A DNA stretch of 64,000 nt from Mycobacterium sp. MBM (GTDB lineage: Bacteria; Actinomycetota; Actinomycetes; Mycobacteriales; Mycobacteriaceae): assembly GCA_021648845.1 (NCBI GenBank), contig JAKJHY010000010.1:124001-188000 (forward strand), in the 5' to 3' direction. The position numbers and the translations under genes were made by a program. Below, one piece after another: positions 42,847 to 52,508 of this stretch. The notes under the pieces were generated by a model, which saw only the letters and a program-made list of their open reading frames with translations, was not told the origin of the DNA and searched no databases. Within the stretch, counting starts at the first letter, position 1. Every line of letters starts with the position of its first letter.

Positions 42847-44301
42847 ATGACTGCCGACTCGTCGTTGACCGCTCCGGGCGTCGAATACGCCGCCACCGCC
42901 AGCGAGGCCTACCGGGCCGCGCTCGCCGTGATCGAGTCGGTCGAGCCCCGCATTGCCGCCGCCACCCGCAAAGAGCTTGCCGATCAACGCGATTCGCTCA
43001 AGCTGATCGCCAGCGAAAACTACGCCTCGCCGGCCGTGCTGCTGACCATGGGCACCTGGTTCTCCGACAAGTACGCCGAGGGCACCATCGGGCACCGCTT
43101 CTACGCGGCCTGCCAGAACGTCGACACCGTCGAGGCGCTGGCCGCCGAGCACGCCCGCGAGCTGTTCGGCGCCCCGTACGCCTACGCCCAGCCGCACTCG
43201 GGCATCGACGCCAACCTGGTCGCGTTCTGGGCCATCCTGGCCACCCGTGTCGAGGCCCCGGGCCTGGCCGAGCTGGGCGCCAAGCATGTCAACGACCTGT
43301 CCGAGGCGGACTGGGAGACGCTGCGGGCCAAGCTGGGCAACCAGCGGCTGCTGGGCATGTCGCTGGACACCGGCGGTCACCTCACCCACGGGTTCCGGCC
43401 CAACATCTCGGGCAAGATGTTCCACCAGCGCAGCTACGGCACCGACGCGCAGACCGGCCTGATCGACTACGACGCCGTGCGCGCCGCAGCCAAGGAGTTC
43501 AAGCCGCTGATCCTGGTAGCCGGCTACTCGGCCTACCCGCGCCGGGTGAACTTCGCCAAGATGCGCGAGATCGCCGACGAGGTGGGCGCCACCCTGATGG
43601 TCGATATGGCGCATTTCGCCGGTCTGGTCGCGGGCAAGGTGTTCACCGGTGACGAGGATCCGGTGCCGCACGCGCATGTCACGCCCACCACGACGCACAA
43701 GTCGTTGCGCGGTCCGCGCGGCGGCCTGGTGCTGGCCACCGAGGAATACGCACCGGCCGTCGACAAGGGCTGCCCGATGGTGCTGGGCGGGCCGCTCTCG
43801 CATGTGATGGCCGCCAAGGCGGTCGCGCTGGCCGAGGCCCGCCAGCCCGCATTCCGGGAGTACGCCCAGGCCGTCGCCGACAACGCCAAGTCGCTGGCCG
43901 AGGGCTTCCTGTCCCGCGGGGCGCGTCTGGTCACCGGCGGCACCGACAACCATCTGGTGCTGCTCGATGTCACCTCGTTCGGGCTGACCGGCCGCCAGGC
44001 CGAGTCGGCGCTGCTGGACGCCGGCGTCGTGACCAACCGCAACGCCATCCCGGCCGACCCGAACGGGGCCTGGTACACCAGCGGCATCCGGTTCGGCACC
44101 CCGGCGCTGACCACCCGCGGGTTCGGTGCCGCCGAGTTCGACAAGGTCGCCGAACTGGTCGTCGACGTGCTGTCCAACACGACCGCCGACGGCTCCTCGA
44201 AGGCGAAGTACACGACGGCCGACGGGGTGGCCGACCGGGTGCACGCCGCCTCCGCCGAGATCCTGGCCGCCAACCCGCTGTACCCCGGATTAACCCTGTA
44301 G
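42847..44301 (+). CDS. glyA: Serine hydroxymethyltransferase, long form
   Basis: A 484-residue SHMT. PLP-binding Lys285 is in [13 protein letters not shown], and [11 protein letters not shown] and HSGIDANLV are SHMT motifs. The enzyme makes glycine and methylene-THF from serine. The M. tuberculosis protein in this place (Rv1093) is about 426 residues; this one is nearly 60 longer, with extra residues around [22 protein letters not shown] and at the C-terminus, resembling the long form known from Chlamydia and some actinobacteria. TAGGCT is six bases before ATG 42847, suggesting leaderless translation. Confidence 0.93.
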   Translation: MTADSSLTAPGVEYAATASEAYRAALAVIESVEPRIAAATRKELADQRDSLKLIASENYASPAVLLTMGTWFSDKYAEGTIGHRFYAACQNVDTVEALAAEHARELFGAPYAYAQPHSGIDANLVAFWAILATRVEAPGLAELGAKHVNDLSEADWETLRAKLGNQRLLGMSLDTGGHLTHGFRPNISGKMFHQRSYGTDAQTGLIDYDAVRAAAKEFKPLILVAGYSAYPRRVNFAKMREIADEVGATLMVDMAHFAGLVAGKVFTGDEDPVPHAHVTPTTTHKSLRGPRGGLVLATEEYAPAVDKGCPMVLGGPLSHVMAAKAVALAEARQPAFREYAQAVADNAKSLAEGFLSRGARLVTGGTDNHLVLLDVTSFGLTGRQAESALLDAGVVTNRNAIPADPNGAWYTSGIRFGTPALTTRGFGAAEFDKVAELVVDVLSNTTADGSSKAKYTTADGVADRVHAASAEILAANPLYPGLTL

Positions 44302-44357
44302 AACACGCCGAGCGCCGGATTTTCAGAAACGTGTGAATGCGGGTTACAGTTACTTTT

Positions 44358-45188
44358 ATGGCTGAGAAACCCGTTGCCAATGCGTTGATCCTTGAGCTCG
44401 AGCCGGTCGTGGCCGAGAACCTGTCGCGCCACCTCGCCACCGAGGAGCCCTGGTACGGCCACGACTACGTGCCCTTCGACCAGGGCGAGAACTTCGCCTT
44501 CCTCGGCGGCAAGGACTGGGACCCGTCACAGGTGACCCTGCCCAAGCACATCACCGACGCCTGCGAGATCCTGCTCATCACCAAGGACAATCTGGCCGCC
44601 CACCACCGCGAGATCGTCGAACACTTCATCCTCGAAGAGAAGTGGGGCCGCTGGATCGGCCGCTGGACCGCCGAGGAGCACCTGCACGCCATCGCGCTGC
44701 GCAACTACCTGGTGGTCACCCGCGAGATCGACCCGACGGCCAATGAGGATGTGCGCGTCGAGCACGTCATGAAGGGGTACCGGGCCGATCACTTCACCCA
44801 GATCGAGACCCTGGTCTACATGACCTTCTTCGAGCGGGCGCACGCCGTGTTCACCCGCAACCTCGAGGCGCAGATCGCCGAGCCCACGCTCAAGGGCCTG
44901 ATGGGCCGGATCGCCGCCGACGAGGAACGCCACGAGGTGTTCTTCGCCAACCTGGTGGCGCACTGCCTGGCCACCGGCACCCGCGCCGAGACCGTCAGCG
45001 CCATCGCCCGGCGCGCCGCCGAGTTCGACGTCGTGGGCGGTGACATCGAGGCCTACGCCGACAAACGGGCCGTCGTGGCCGAGGCCGGCATCTTCGACGC
45101 CGCCGCCCGACGTGCCGTGATCGCCGACCGGATCGCCGCGTGGGGCCTCGCCGAGGAACCAGAGTTACGAGAGTTCACCGGCGCGTAA
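44358..45188 (+). CDS. desA2: Acyl-ACP desaturase DesA2-type
   Basis: A 276-residue diiron protein very close to M. tuberculosis DesA2 (275). VAENLSRHLATEEPWYGHDYVPFDQGE is shared, and diiron ligands lie in AEEHLHAIAL and DEERHEVFFANL. The family is assigned to desaturation of acyl chains for mycolic acid synthesis. TACAGT (44345-44350) is seven bases before ATG 44358, fitting a leaderless mRNA. Context matches Rv1094, between glyA and phoH2. Confidence 0.95.
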   Translation: MAEKPVANALILELEPVVAENLSRHLATEEPWYGHDYVPFDQGENFAFLGGKDWDPSQVTLPKHITDACEILLITKDNLAAHHREIVEHFILEEKWGRWIGRWTAEEHLHAIALRNYLVVTREIDPTANEDVRVEHVMKGYRADHFTQIETLVYMTFFERAHAVFTRNLEAQIAEPTLKGLMGRIAADEERHEVFFANLVAHCLATGTRAETVSAIARRAAEFDVVGGDIEAYADKRAVVAEAGIFDAAARRAVIADRIAAWGLAEEPELREFTGA

Positions 45189-45257
45189 CCTGTTGTGCCG
45201 GTTGACCCGGCGCGCCTGACGAGCGCAGCCGGTACACCGGGAGTAGCGTCGCTTTCG

Positions 45258-45476
45258 ATGGCTAGCGAATTGCTTTGCTGTCCGGGCGGTACCGATCTTT
45301 TCGCGAGAACGGGACCGGCCCCGGTCCTCGGTACCGCGGTGCCCGCCGAAACGCTTCCGCGGGGCCGCGGAGGTCTAGGAGCGCCTCGTGACCGATTCGC
45401 CGATCCGGACCTACGTGCTCGACACCTCCGTGCTGCTGTCCGATCCCTGGGCATGCACACGGTTCGCCGAGCATGA
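45258..45476 (+). CDS. phoAT: Possible PhoAT antitoxin overlapping phoH2
   Basis: A 72-residue reading frame starting at ATG 45258 that overlaps the first 89 bases of phoH2 in another frame. In mycobacteria phoH2 is preceded by an overlapping small gene, phoAT, reported as its antitoxin; the position here is the same. TAGCGT (45244-45249) lies eight bases before the ATG, as in the other leaderless genes nearby. The protein is basic and rich in Arg at its end. Identity is inferred mainly from location. Confidence 0.5.
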   Translation: MASELLCCPGGTDLFARTGPAPVLGTAVPAETLPRGRGGLGAPRDRFADPDLRARHLRAAVRSLGMHTVRRA

Positions 45477-46701
45477 GGTGGTTGTCCCACTCGTGGTTAT
45501 CAGCGAGTTGGAGGCCAAACGGCACCATCACGAACTTGGCTGGTTCGCCCGCCAGGCCCTACGCCTGTTCGACGACCTGAGGTTGGAGCACGGACGGCTG
45601 GATCAGCCGATCCCGGTCGGTGTCCACGGCGGTGTCATGCACATCGAGCTGAACCACAGCGACCCCACCGTGCTGCCGGTCGGCTTCCGCACCGACACCA
45701 ACGACGCCCGCATCCTGACCTGTGCGGCCAACCTGGCCGCCGAGGGCAAGAACGTCACCCTGGTCAGCAAGGACATTCCGCTGCGGGTGAAGGCCGGCGC
45801 GGTCGGGCTGACGGCCGACGAGTACCACGCTCAAGACGTCGTGACATCGGGCTGGACCGGCATCGACGAGCTCGAGGTGGCGGGCGAGGACATCGACACG
45901 CTGTTCGCCGAGGGCGACCTCGATCTGGCCGCTGCGCGAGATCTGCCCTGTCACACCGGTGTTCGGCTGCTCGGCGGCAGCTCATCGGCGCTGGGCAGGG
46001 TGAACGCGGATAAACGGGTGCAGCTGGTCCGTGGCGATCGCGAGGTGTTCGGCCTCCGGGGAAGGTCAGCCGAACAACGCGTGGCGCTGGATCTGCTGCT
46101 CGACGAGTCCGTCGGCATCGTCTCGCTCGGCGGTAAGGCCGGCACCGGCAAGTCGGCGCTGGCGCTGTGCGCCGGCCTGGAGGCGGTGCTGGAGCGCCGC
46201 ACGCAGCGCAAGGTGGTCGTCTTCCGCCCGCTGTACGCGGTCGGTGGCCAGGACCTCGGCTATCTGCCCGGCAGCGAGAGCGAGAAGATGGGCCCGTGGG
46301 CGCAGGCCGTCTTCGACACCCTGGAGGGTCTGGCCAGCCCGGCGGTGCTGGAGGAGGTGCTCAGCCGCGGGATGCTGGAGGTGCTGCCGCTCACCCATAT
46401 CCGCGGCCGGTCGCTGCACGACTCGTTCGTGATCGTCGACGAGGCGCAGTCCTTGGAGCGCAATGTGCTGCTGACGGTGCTGTCCCGCCTCGGTTCGGGT
46501 TCGCGGGTGGTGCTCACCCACGATGTCGCCCAGCGGGACAACCTGCGCGTCGGCCGCCATGACGGGGTGGCCGCCGTCATCGAGAAGTTGAAGGGACATC
46601 CGTTGTTCGCCCACATCACCCTGATGCGCAGCGAGCGGTCCCCGATCGCGGCGCTGGTCACCGAGATGCTGGAGGAGATCAGCCCCGACGCACTGCCCTG
46701 A
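45388..46701 (+). CDS. phoH2: PhoH2, PIN-PhoH fusion
   Basis: A 437-residue fusion. The N-terminal PIN domain has YVLDTSVLL (first metal aspartate) and the later DTNDARIL; the C-terminal PhoH domain has Walker [11 protein letters not shown] near residues 249-258 and Walker [11 protein letters not shown]. PhoH2 proteins couple RNA unwinding with RNase activity and are described as a toxin-like partner of PhoAT. GGAGG and TAGGAG precede GTG 45388. It ends just before a strong hairpin. Confidence 0.95.
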   Translation: MTDSPIRTYVLDTSVLLSDPWACTRFAEHEVVVPLVVISELEAKRHHHELGWFARQALRLFDDLRLEHGRLDQPIPVGVHGGVMHIELNHSDPTVLPVGFRTDTNDARILTCAANLAAEGKNVTLVSKDIPLRVKAGAVGLTADEYHAQDVVTSGWTGIDELEVAGEDIDTLFAEGDLDLAAARDLPCHTGVRLLGGSSSALGRVNADKRVQLVRGDREVFGLRGRSAEQRVALDLLLDESVGIVSLGGKAGTGKSALALCAGLEAVLERRTQRKVVVFRPLYAVGGQDLGYLPGSESEKMGPWAQAVFDTLEGLASPAVLEEVLSRGMLEVLPLTHIRGRSLHDSFVIVDEAQSLERNVLLTVLSRLGSGSRVVLTHDVAQRDNLRVGRHDGVAAVIEKLKGHPLFAHITLMRSERSPIAALVTEMLEEISPDALP

Positions 46702-46704
46702 CGC

Positions 46705-46757
46705 GCGATTTCGGCGTGATCGGTTGCGGTGAACGCAACCGATCACGCCGAAATCGC
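46705..46757. terminator. Long hairpin after phoH2
   Basis: A perfect inverted repeat with 24-base arms (46705-46728 and 46734-46757) around a five-base loop GTGAA, with the core CGGCGTGATCGGTTGCG. It begins four bases after the phoH2 stop. There is no long U-run after it, as usual for mycobacterial hairpin terminators. Confidence 0.8.
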
Positions 46758-46806
46758 CGGCAGCGGTGAGGTTTGTCCTCGCCGCCGCCGGGCTACCCCC
46801 TGCGCC

Positions 46807-47283
46807 ATGACGAGTCTGGTGGATCAATACGTCGGCGCCACCGCGTACGACGTCTCCGGCGACAAGATCGGCAAGATCCACAAACTCTTCGTCGACGGGC
46901 GCAGCCGTGAGCCGACGTGGGCCGAGGTGCGTTCGGGACTGTTCCGCAAGGTCCAGGCGCTCATCCCGCTGGCCGGCAGCCGCCACGAAGGGCGTGCGGT
47001 CACCGTCACGGTGAGCAAGGAGGCGGTCAAGGCGGCGCCGACGGTGGTGGTGGGGGAGGGCCTCACCGTCGACGACGCCGACCGGCTGTCCCGGCACTAC
47101 CGCCTCGATCAACCTCAGCCGGAGGCGCCTGAGCCGCCGGCACCGCATTCCACCGCACTCGACATCGCCGCGGCCGCCGCCGGGATGGGCGGCACCGCCG
47201 TCAACACCGCGGCCTGGAATCCGGCCGACCCGGCCGAGAACCAGCACCCGGACACCTTCGAGGAGCCGGAGCCGACCCGCTGA
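46807..47283 (+). CDS. PRC-barrel domain protein
   Basis: A 158-residue protein. Residues 1-80 look like a PRC-barrel: GATAYDVSGDKIGKIHKLFVD and TWAEVRSG. The C-terminal part is Pro/Ala/Glu-rich and probably disordered. ATG 46807 is used; a longer frame begins inside the hairpin. It converges with fum, 16 bases before that stop. Function is unknown. Confidence 0.78.
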   Translation: MTSLVDQYVGATAYDVSGDKIGKIHKLFVDGRSREPTWAEVRSGLFRKVQALIPLAGSRHEGRAVTVTVSKEAVKAAPTVVVGEGLTVDDADRLSRHYRLDQPQPEAPEPPAPHSTALDIAAAAAGMGGTAVNTAAWNPADPAENQHPDTFEEPEPTR

Positions 47284-47299
47284 TCCCGGCGGGCGCCTG

Positions 47300-48706
47300 C
47301 TACTCGCCCGGCTTCACCTTCGCCATCGCCAGCACATCGAGGCGGCGGTCCAGCTCCGCCTCGGACAACTTGTCGCCGATCAGGCCGCGGTCGATCACGG
47401 TCTGGCGAATGGTCTTGCGCTCCTTGAGGGCTTCCTTGGCGACCTTGGCGGCTTCCTCGTAGCCGATCGCCGAGTTCAGCGGTGTCACGATCGACGGCGA
47501 CGACTCGGCCAGCTCGCGCAGGTGCGCCTCGTTGGCCACCAGGCCGTCGATGCACTTGCCGGCGAACAGCTTCGAGACGTTGGCCAGCAGGGTGAACGAC
47601 TCCAGCACGTTGCGGGCCATCATCGGGATGTAGACGTTGAGCTCGAATGCGCCGGACAGGCCGCCGACGGTCACCGCGGCGTCATTGCCGATCACCTGCG
47701 CGGCCACCTGGGTGACGGCTTCGGGCAGCACGGGATTGACCTTGCCCGGCATGATCGAGCTGCCCGGTTGCAGGTCCGGCAGCTGCAGTTCGCCGAGACC
47801 GGTCAGCGGACCCGAACCCATCCAGCGGATGTCGTTGGCGATCTTGGTCAGCGACACCGCGATGGTCTTGCACGCACCCGACGCCTCGACCAGCCCGTCG
47901 CGGGCGGCCTGGGCCTCGAAAGAGTCGGCGGCGGTACGTAGTTCGGCCAGACCGGTCTGCTGGACCAGAACCTCGACCACCTTGGCGCCGAAGCCCTCAG
48001 GAGCGTTGAGACCGGTTCCGACGGCGGTTCCGCCGATGGCCAGTTCGCCCAGCCGGGGCAGCGTGGCCTTGACTCGTTCGATACCGGCCTCGATCTGGCG
48101 GGCGTAGCCGCCGAACTCCTGGCCCAGTGTCACCGGCACGGCGTCCATCAGGTGGGTGCGGCCGGACTTGACGGTGGTGCGCCACTGCCGGGCCTTGGCC
48201 GTCAGCGACTCGTGCAGGATCTCCAGCGCCGGGATCAGGTGGCGCACAGCGGCTTCGGTAGCCGCGATATGGGTGGCGGTGGGGAAGGTGTCGTTGGAGC
48301 TCTGCGACATGTTGACATCGTCGTTGGGATGGATCGTGACGCCGCCCGCCGCGGCGATGGACGCGATGACCTCGTTGGCGTTCATGTTCGAGCTGGTGCC
48401 CGAACCGGTCTGGAACACGTCGATCGGGAACTGATCGTCGTGCCGGCCCTCGGCAATCTCAGCGGCGGCGGCGATGATGGCGTCGGCCTTCTCGGCCGGC
48501 AACAGCCCGAGGTCCTTGTTGACCTGGGCGCAGGCCCCCTTCAGCAGGCCCATCGCGCGGATCTGGGTGCGTTCGAGGGGACGGAACGAGATCGGGAAGT
48601 TCTCCACCGCCCGCTGGGTCTGGGCGCGCCACAGCGCGGTGGCCGGCACCCGGACCTCGCCCATGGTGTCGTGCTCGATCCGGTACTCGACGTCGCTGTC
48701 GGTCAT
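47300..48706 (-). CDS. fum: Fumarate hydratase, class II
   Basis: A 468-residue class II fumarase with the signature [12 protein letters not shown] and [16 protein letters not shown]. It interconverts fumarate and malate in the TCA cycle without an iron-sulfur cluster. It lies 36 bases after glpX on the same strand, as Rv1098c follows Rv1099c. Confidence 0.97.
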   Translation of the reverse strand: MTDSDVEYRIEHDTMGEVRVPATALWRAQTQRAVENFPISFRPLERTQIRAMGLLKGACAQVNKDLGLLPAEKADAIIAAAAEIAEGRHDDQFPIDVFQTGSGTSSNMNANEVIASIAAAGGVTIHPNDDVNMSQSSNDTFPTATHIAATEAAVRHLIPALEILHESLTAKARQWRTTVKSGRTHLMDAVPVTLGQEFGGYARQIEAGIERVKATLPRLGELAIGGTAVGTGLNAPEGFGAKVVEVLVQQTGLAELRTAADSFEAQAARDGLVEASGACKTIAVSLTKIANDIRWMGSGPLTGLGELQLPDLQPGSSIMPGKVNPVLPEAVTQVAAQVIGNDAAVTVGGLSGAFELNVYIPMMARNVLESFTLLANVSKLFAGKCIDGLVANEAHLRELAESSPSIVTPLNSAIGYEEAAKVAKEALKERKTIRQTVIDRGLIGDKLSEAELDRRLDVLAMAKVKPGE

Positions 48707-48742
48707 CAGGGTCCTTTTCTTGAGTCTGGGATGGGGGTGCGT

Positions 48743-49789
48743 TCAGGGAAGGGGATGTGCTGCGGAAAGGTCGCCGGTGAAGTCCACCGAGGAGTACTCG
48801 TTGAGCTTGGCCAGCCGGTGGTAGGCCTCGATCATCCGGACGGTGCCGGACTTGGATCGCATCACGATGGACTGGGTGGTGGCGCCGCCGCCGGAGTACT
48901 GGACACCCTTGAGCAGATCGCCGTCGGTGACACCGGTGGCGGAGAAGAACACGTTCTCGCCGGAGACCAGATCCTCGGTGTGCAGCACGCGGTCCAGGTC
49001 GTAGCCGCGGTCCAGCGCCTTCTGCTTCTCGTCGTCATCGGTGGGGGCCAGCACGGCCTGGATGGCGCCGCCCATGCACCGGATGGCCGCCGCGGCGATG
49101 ATGCCCTCGGGGGTGCCGCCGATGCCGGCGAGCAGGTCGGTGCCCGAGTCGGGGCGGCACGCCGAGATGGCGCCGGCGACGTCGCCGTCGGAGATCAGCC
49201 GGATGCGGGCGCCGGCCTCGCGGACATCGGCGATGAGCTGGGCGTGGCGTGGGCGGTCCAGGATGCAGACGGTGAGGTCGGCGACGCTGGACTTCTTGAC
49301 CTTGGCGACTCGCTTGATGTTCTCGGCGATCGGCGCGGTGATGTCGATGACATCGGCGGCGTCCGGGCCGACGGCGATCTTGTGCATGTAGAACACCGCG
49401 GACGGGTCGAACATGGCGCCGCGCTCGGCGACGGCGAGCACCGAGATGGCGTTCGGCATGCCCTTGCTCATCAGGGTGGTGCCATCGACCGGGTCGACGG
49501 CGAAATCGCATTCCGGCCCGTCGCCGTTGCCGACCTCTTCGCCGTTGTAGAGCATCGGGGCGTTGTCCTTCTCGCCCTCGCCGATGACCACCACACCGCG
49601 CATCGACACGGAGTTGACCAGCTCGCGCATGGCGTCGACGGCGGCCCCGTCGCCGCCTTCCTTGTCCCCGCGGCCGACCCAGCGGCCCGCGGCCATGGCT
49701 CCGGCTTCGGTGACTCGCACGAGTTCGAGGGCGAGGTTGCGGTCTGGGGCTTCCCGGCGCGAAGGCGTCATGAGTGCAGATTGTCCCAT
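48743..49789 (-). CDS. glpX: Fructose-1,6-bisphosphatase, class II
   Basis: A 348-residue GlpX with DPVDGTTL and [12 protein letters not shown] for metal and substrate binding, close to M. tuberculosis GlpX (Rv1099c) throughout. It performs the fructose-bisphosphatase step of gluconeogenesis, essential for growth on fatty acids. The start may be ATG 49789 or ATG 49771; neither has a strong Shine-Dalgarno, and the M. tuberculosis N-terminus differs there. The DUF4245 gene diverges 38 bases away. Confidence 0.96.
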   Translation of the reverse strand: MGQSALMTPSRREAPDRNLALELVRVTEAGAMAAGRWVGRGDKEGGDGAAVDAMRELVNSVSMRGVVVIGEGEKDNAPMLYNGEEVGNGDGPECDFAVDPVDGTTLMSKGMPNAISVLAVAERGAMFDPSAVFYMHKIAVGPDAADVIDITAPIAENIKRVAKVKKSSVADLTVCILDRPRHAQLIADVREAGARIRLISDGDVAGAISACRPDSGTDLLAGIGGTPEGIIAAAAIRCMGGAIQAVLAPTDDDEKQKALDRGYDLDRVLHTEDLVSGENVFFSATGVTDGDLLKGVQYSGGGATTQSIVMRSKSGTVRMIEAYHRLAKLNEYSSVDFTGDLSAAHPLP

Positions 49790-49827
49790 TAGCGGGTCGA
49801 AGATTGGGAACTGGGATACTGGCTGTC

Positions 49828-50499
49828 ATGACCACCCCGGAACCGAAGCCCGAACCCCCGGTGATGGTGCCGGTTCCCCGGCCCGCCAAGGATCGCCTGC
49901 TGCAGGACGGGCGCGATATGTTCTGGTCGATGGCGCCGCTGGTGCTGATCTGCATCGTGCTGGCCGGTGTGCTCGGCATGTGCTCCTTTGCGCCCAACGG
50001 TCCCGGGCAGGGCGATATCCCGCAATTCGACGCCCCGGCCGCGCTGCGGGCCGATGCCGAGGTGCTGGATATCCCGATCCGACTGCCGCAGCTGCCGGCG
50101 GGGTGGCAGCCCAACTCGGGGGCGCGCGGCAGTATCGACGGCGGCCGCACCGATCCGGCGACCGGCCAGCCGGTGCGGGCGGTGACCTCGCGGGTCGGCT
50201 ATATCGCCCCCAGCAAGATGTATCTGAGCCTGACTCAGAGCAACGCCGACGAGGCCAGGTTGGTCGGTCACCTGGATCCCGACGCGGTGCCGACCGGCGC
50301 GCAGGACATCGACGGGGTGACCTGGGTCGTCTACGAGCCGGGGGAGGGTGAGCCGATCTGGACCACCCGGCTCGACGATGCCCCACGCGCGGGCCGCGAC
50401 GCCGGGCAGGCCCAGATCGCGATCACCGGCGCCGGTTCCCCGGCCGACTTCCGCACCCTGGCCGCGGCCGTCCAGAGCCAAGCGCCGCTGCCGGCCTAA
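49828..50499 (+). CDS. DUF4245 membrane-anchored protein (Rv1100-like)
   Basis: A 223-residue protein with one N-terminal span near residues 35-55 (MAPLVLICIVLAGVLGMC) and an extracytoplasmic domain typical of DUF4245: RLPQLPAGWQPNS and YIAPSKMYLSLTQS. GATACT (49815-49820) is seven bases before ATG 49828. It is divergent from glpX and its stop overlaps the AI-2E gene end by four bases. Function unknown. Confidence 0.85.
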   Translation: MTTPEPKPEPPVMVPVPRPAKDRLLQDGRDMFWSMAPLVLICIVLAGVLGMCSFAPNGPGQGDIPQFDAPAALRADAEVLDIPIRLPQLPAGWQPNSGARGSIDGGRTDPATGQPVRAVTSRVGYIAPSKMYLSLTQSNADEARLVGHLDPDAVPTGAQDIDGVTWVVYEPGEGEPIWTTRLDDAPRAGRDAGQAQIAITGAGSPADFRTLAAAVQSQAPLPA

Positions 50500-51701
50500 T
50501 CCTGCTGGGCGGGGCCGTCGTCGACCACCGGCGCGGCAGCCACCGGTTGGCGCCGCGCCGCGCGAGCCCGCTCGATCAGACGCCTGAGCCGACTCGGCTC
50601 GTCGGGTTCGTCTTCGAGCGCCTCGGTGCCCATGTCCATCGGGACACCCTGGTAGACCCATAGGTACACGCTGATCGTGGTGACGATGACGATCATCACC
50701 ACCGGGCCGATGACGATGCCCAGGAAGCCGAACATGGTGATCCCGGCGAACACCGACAGCAACATCAGCGCGGAATCCAGCTTGGCCTCCTTGGGTACCA
50801 GGATCGGGCGCAGCACATTGTCGATATTGGTCACCACGATGATGTGGAAGGCGATGACGAAGATGCCGCCGATGACGTTGCCGAACAAGGCAAGTCCGAT
50901 GCCGAACGGGATGGTGACGATGCCGCCGCCGAGCGGGATCACCGACAGCGCGGACAGCAGGATCGCGAAGATGAAGAACCCGTCGTGGAACCCGGCGATG
51001 TAGATCGAGATGGCGCCGGCGATGCCCTGCGCGAGCGCGATGACGAACTGGCCGCGCACCGTGCCGCGCACCATGGCCGCCATCTTGGCCAGGTACAGAT
51101 CGGTGGCCTCTTCGCCGAGCGGGTTGAGCCGGCGGATCAGCAGCCGCAGGTCCTCGCCGTTGACCAGCATCGAGATGAAGACGTACAGAAAGATGATGGC
51201 CGCGGTCAGACCGCCGAACAGGCCACCGGCCGCGCCCTGCAGGAAGTGCAGGCCCCATTCGCCGGCGCGTTGGGCGAAGGTGACCACCCAGCCCTGCAGT
51301 TGCTCGGCGGTGATATCGGTGCCCTTCATGATCGGCAGGCGGTCGAGCAGCTCGTTGACGATCCCCAGTGACCGGTCGCCCAGCGTGCTCAGGTCGGTCC
51401 TGCCCACCCAGTCGGCGACGCTGCGCACCATCACGGTGATCTGCACGACGCCCAGGGCCACCGCGCCGCCGATCGGGATGATGACGATGGCCAGCGCGGC
51501 GAACAGTGTTCCGGTGGCTGCCAGGCCGGGGCTGAACCGTTTGCGCAGCCGCTCGTAGAGCGGGTCGAACAGGTAGGCCACCACGGCCGCGACCACGATG
51601 AGCATGAAATAGCCGCGCAGGAAGTAGGCCCCGAAACCGAGCGCGGCGACGGTCGCGACGGCCAGTGCCCGCTTCTGGCTGAGGGTGAACTCGGTTTTCA
51701 C
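50496..51701 (-). CDS. AI-2E family transporter-like membrane protein (Rv1101c-like)
   Basis: A 401-residue protein with about eight hydrophobic segments and the long central loop typical of the AI-2E/PerM exporter-like family. Motifs include LSVIPLGGGIVTIPFGIGLA and a C-terminal charged tail. The family includes the TqsA exporter, but most members have no known substrate. It converges with the DUF4245 gene and is followed after 21 bases by the accessory SDR genes transcribed toward it. Confidence 0.88.
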   Translation of the reverse strand: MKTEFTLSQKRALAVATVAALGFGAYFLRGYFMLIVVAAVVAYLFDPLYERLRKRFSPGLAATGTLFAALAIVIIPIGGAVALGVVQITVMVRSVADWVGRTDLSTLGDRSLGIVNELLDRLPIMKGTDITAEQLQGWVVTFAQRAGEWGLHFLQGAAGGLFGGLTAAIIFLYVFISMLVNGEDLRLLIRRLNPLGEEATDLYLAKMAAMVRGTVRGQFVIALAQGIAGAISIYIAGFHDGFFIFAILLSALSVIPLGGGIVTIPFGIGLALFGNVIGGIFVIAFHIIVVTNIDNVLRPILVPKEAKLDSALMLLSVFAGITMFGFLGIVIGPVVMIVIVTTISVYLWVYQGVPMDMGTEALEDEPDEPSRLRRLIERARAARRQPVAAAPVVDDGPAQQD

Positions 51702-51722
51702 GGGTCTATTGGACAGCTTCTG

Positions 51723-52508
51723 TCACTGTTGCGCGAGCTTCATGATGTGGCTCAGCAGATCCGGGTAGCGCTTCAGGTGCGCGCCCCCGTTGAGATCGAG
51801 CACCTCACCGGTGAGCCAGGACGCCTCGGTGAGAAACACGACGGCCTCGGCGATGTCCGCGGGGGTGCCCGCCCGGCCCAGCGGGGTGTTCTCCACGTAC
51901 TCCTCGACGACGCCGGGGACCAGGGCCGCGCCCTCGGTGAGCGGGGTGTGCACGAAGCCGGGTGCGACCGCATTGACCCGGATGCCGCGCGCAGCCAGCT
52001 CGAGGGCGGCCACCTGGGTGAGCATCGACAGACCGGCCTTGGCCGAGCAGTAGGCGCTCATACCCGCGGCGGGCTGGCGACCGTTGAGCGAGGAGATCGA
52101 GACCAGTGCACCGCCCTCGTTGAGGTGGCGGCCGGCGTATTTGGCGACGATGAAGGCACCCGTGAGGCAGACGTCGACGACATCGCGGAAGTCCTGCACC
52201 GCGAGATCGACGATCAGTCCGATATTGGAGAAGCCGGCACAGCTCACGACGACGTCGACACCGCCTTTCCCCGTCGCTTCGCTCGCCCCGGTCCCCGCCT
52301 GCTCGAAAAGCGTTGCCACCGAGTCTTCGTCGACGACGTCGACCTCCGCTGCCGAATGCGGTGCGCCGAGTTCGGCGGCACGTGCGGCGGCGCCCTCGGC
52401 GTTTCGGTCGGCGATGACGACGCGGTGCCCCCGGGCCGCCAGCGCCTGCGCGCTGGCCCAGCCGATACCGGATGCCCCGCCGATCACGACGGCCGTGGTT
52501 GCGGTCAT
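51723..52508 (-). CDS. Short-chain dehydrogenase/reductase
   Basis: A 261-residue classical SDR with GGASGIG, NAG-like CAGFSN, and YCSAK for catalysis, ending LDLNGGAHLKRY. The start ATG 52508 shares ATGA with the preceding epimerase stop; GGAGG lies eight bases before. Together with the epimerase it forms a two-gene operon not present in the M. tuberculosis order. It may oxidise or reduce a ring alcohol or hydroxyacyl-CoA. Confidence 0.85.
   Translation of the reverse strand: MTATTAVVIGGASGIGWASAQALAARGHRVVIADRNAEGAAARAAELGAPHSAAEVDVVDEDSVATLFEQAGTGASEATGKGGVDVVVSCAGFSNIGLIVDLAVQDFRDVVDVCLTGAFIVAKYAGRHLNEGGALVSISSLNGRQPAAGMSAYCSAKAGLSMLTQVAALELAARGIRVNAVAPGFVHTPLTEGAALVPGVVEEYVENTPLGRAGTPADIAEAVVFLTEASWLTGEVLDLNGGAHLKRYPDLLSHIMKLAQQ

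Noticed and set aside
41557..44244. 895-codon minus-strand open frame
   Set aside because: It lies antisense to the DUF885-like gene and glyA, both firmly identified; such long shadow frames are common in high-GC DNA.
48152..49792. 546-codon + strand open frame
   Set aside because: Antisense to fum and glpX; low-complexity Gly/Val/Asp-rich translation.
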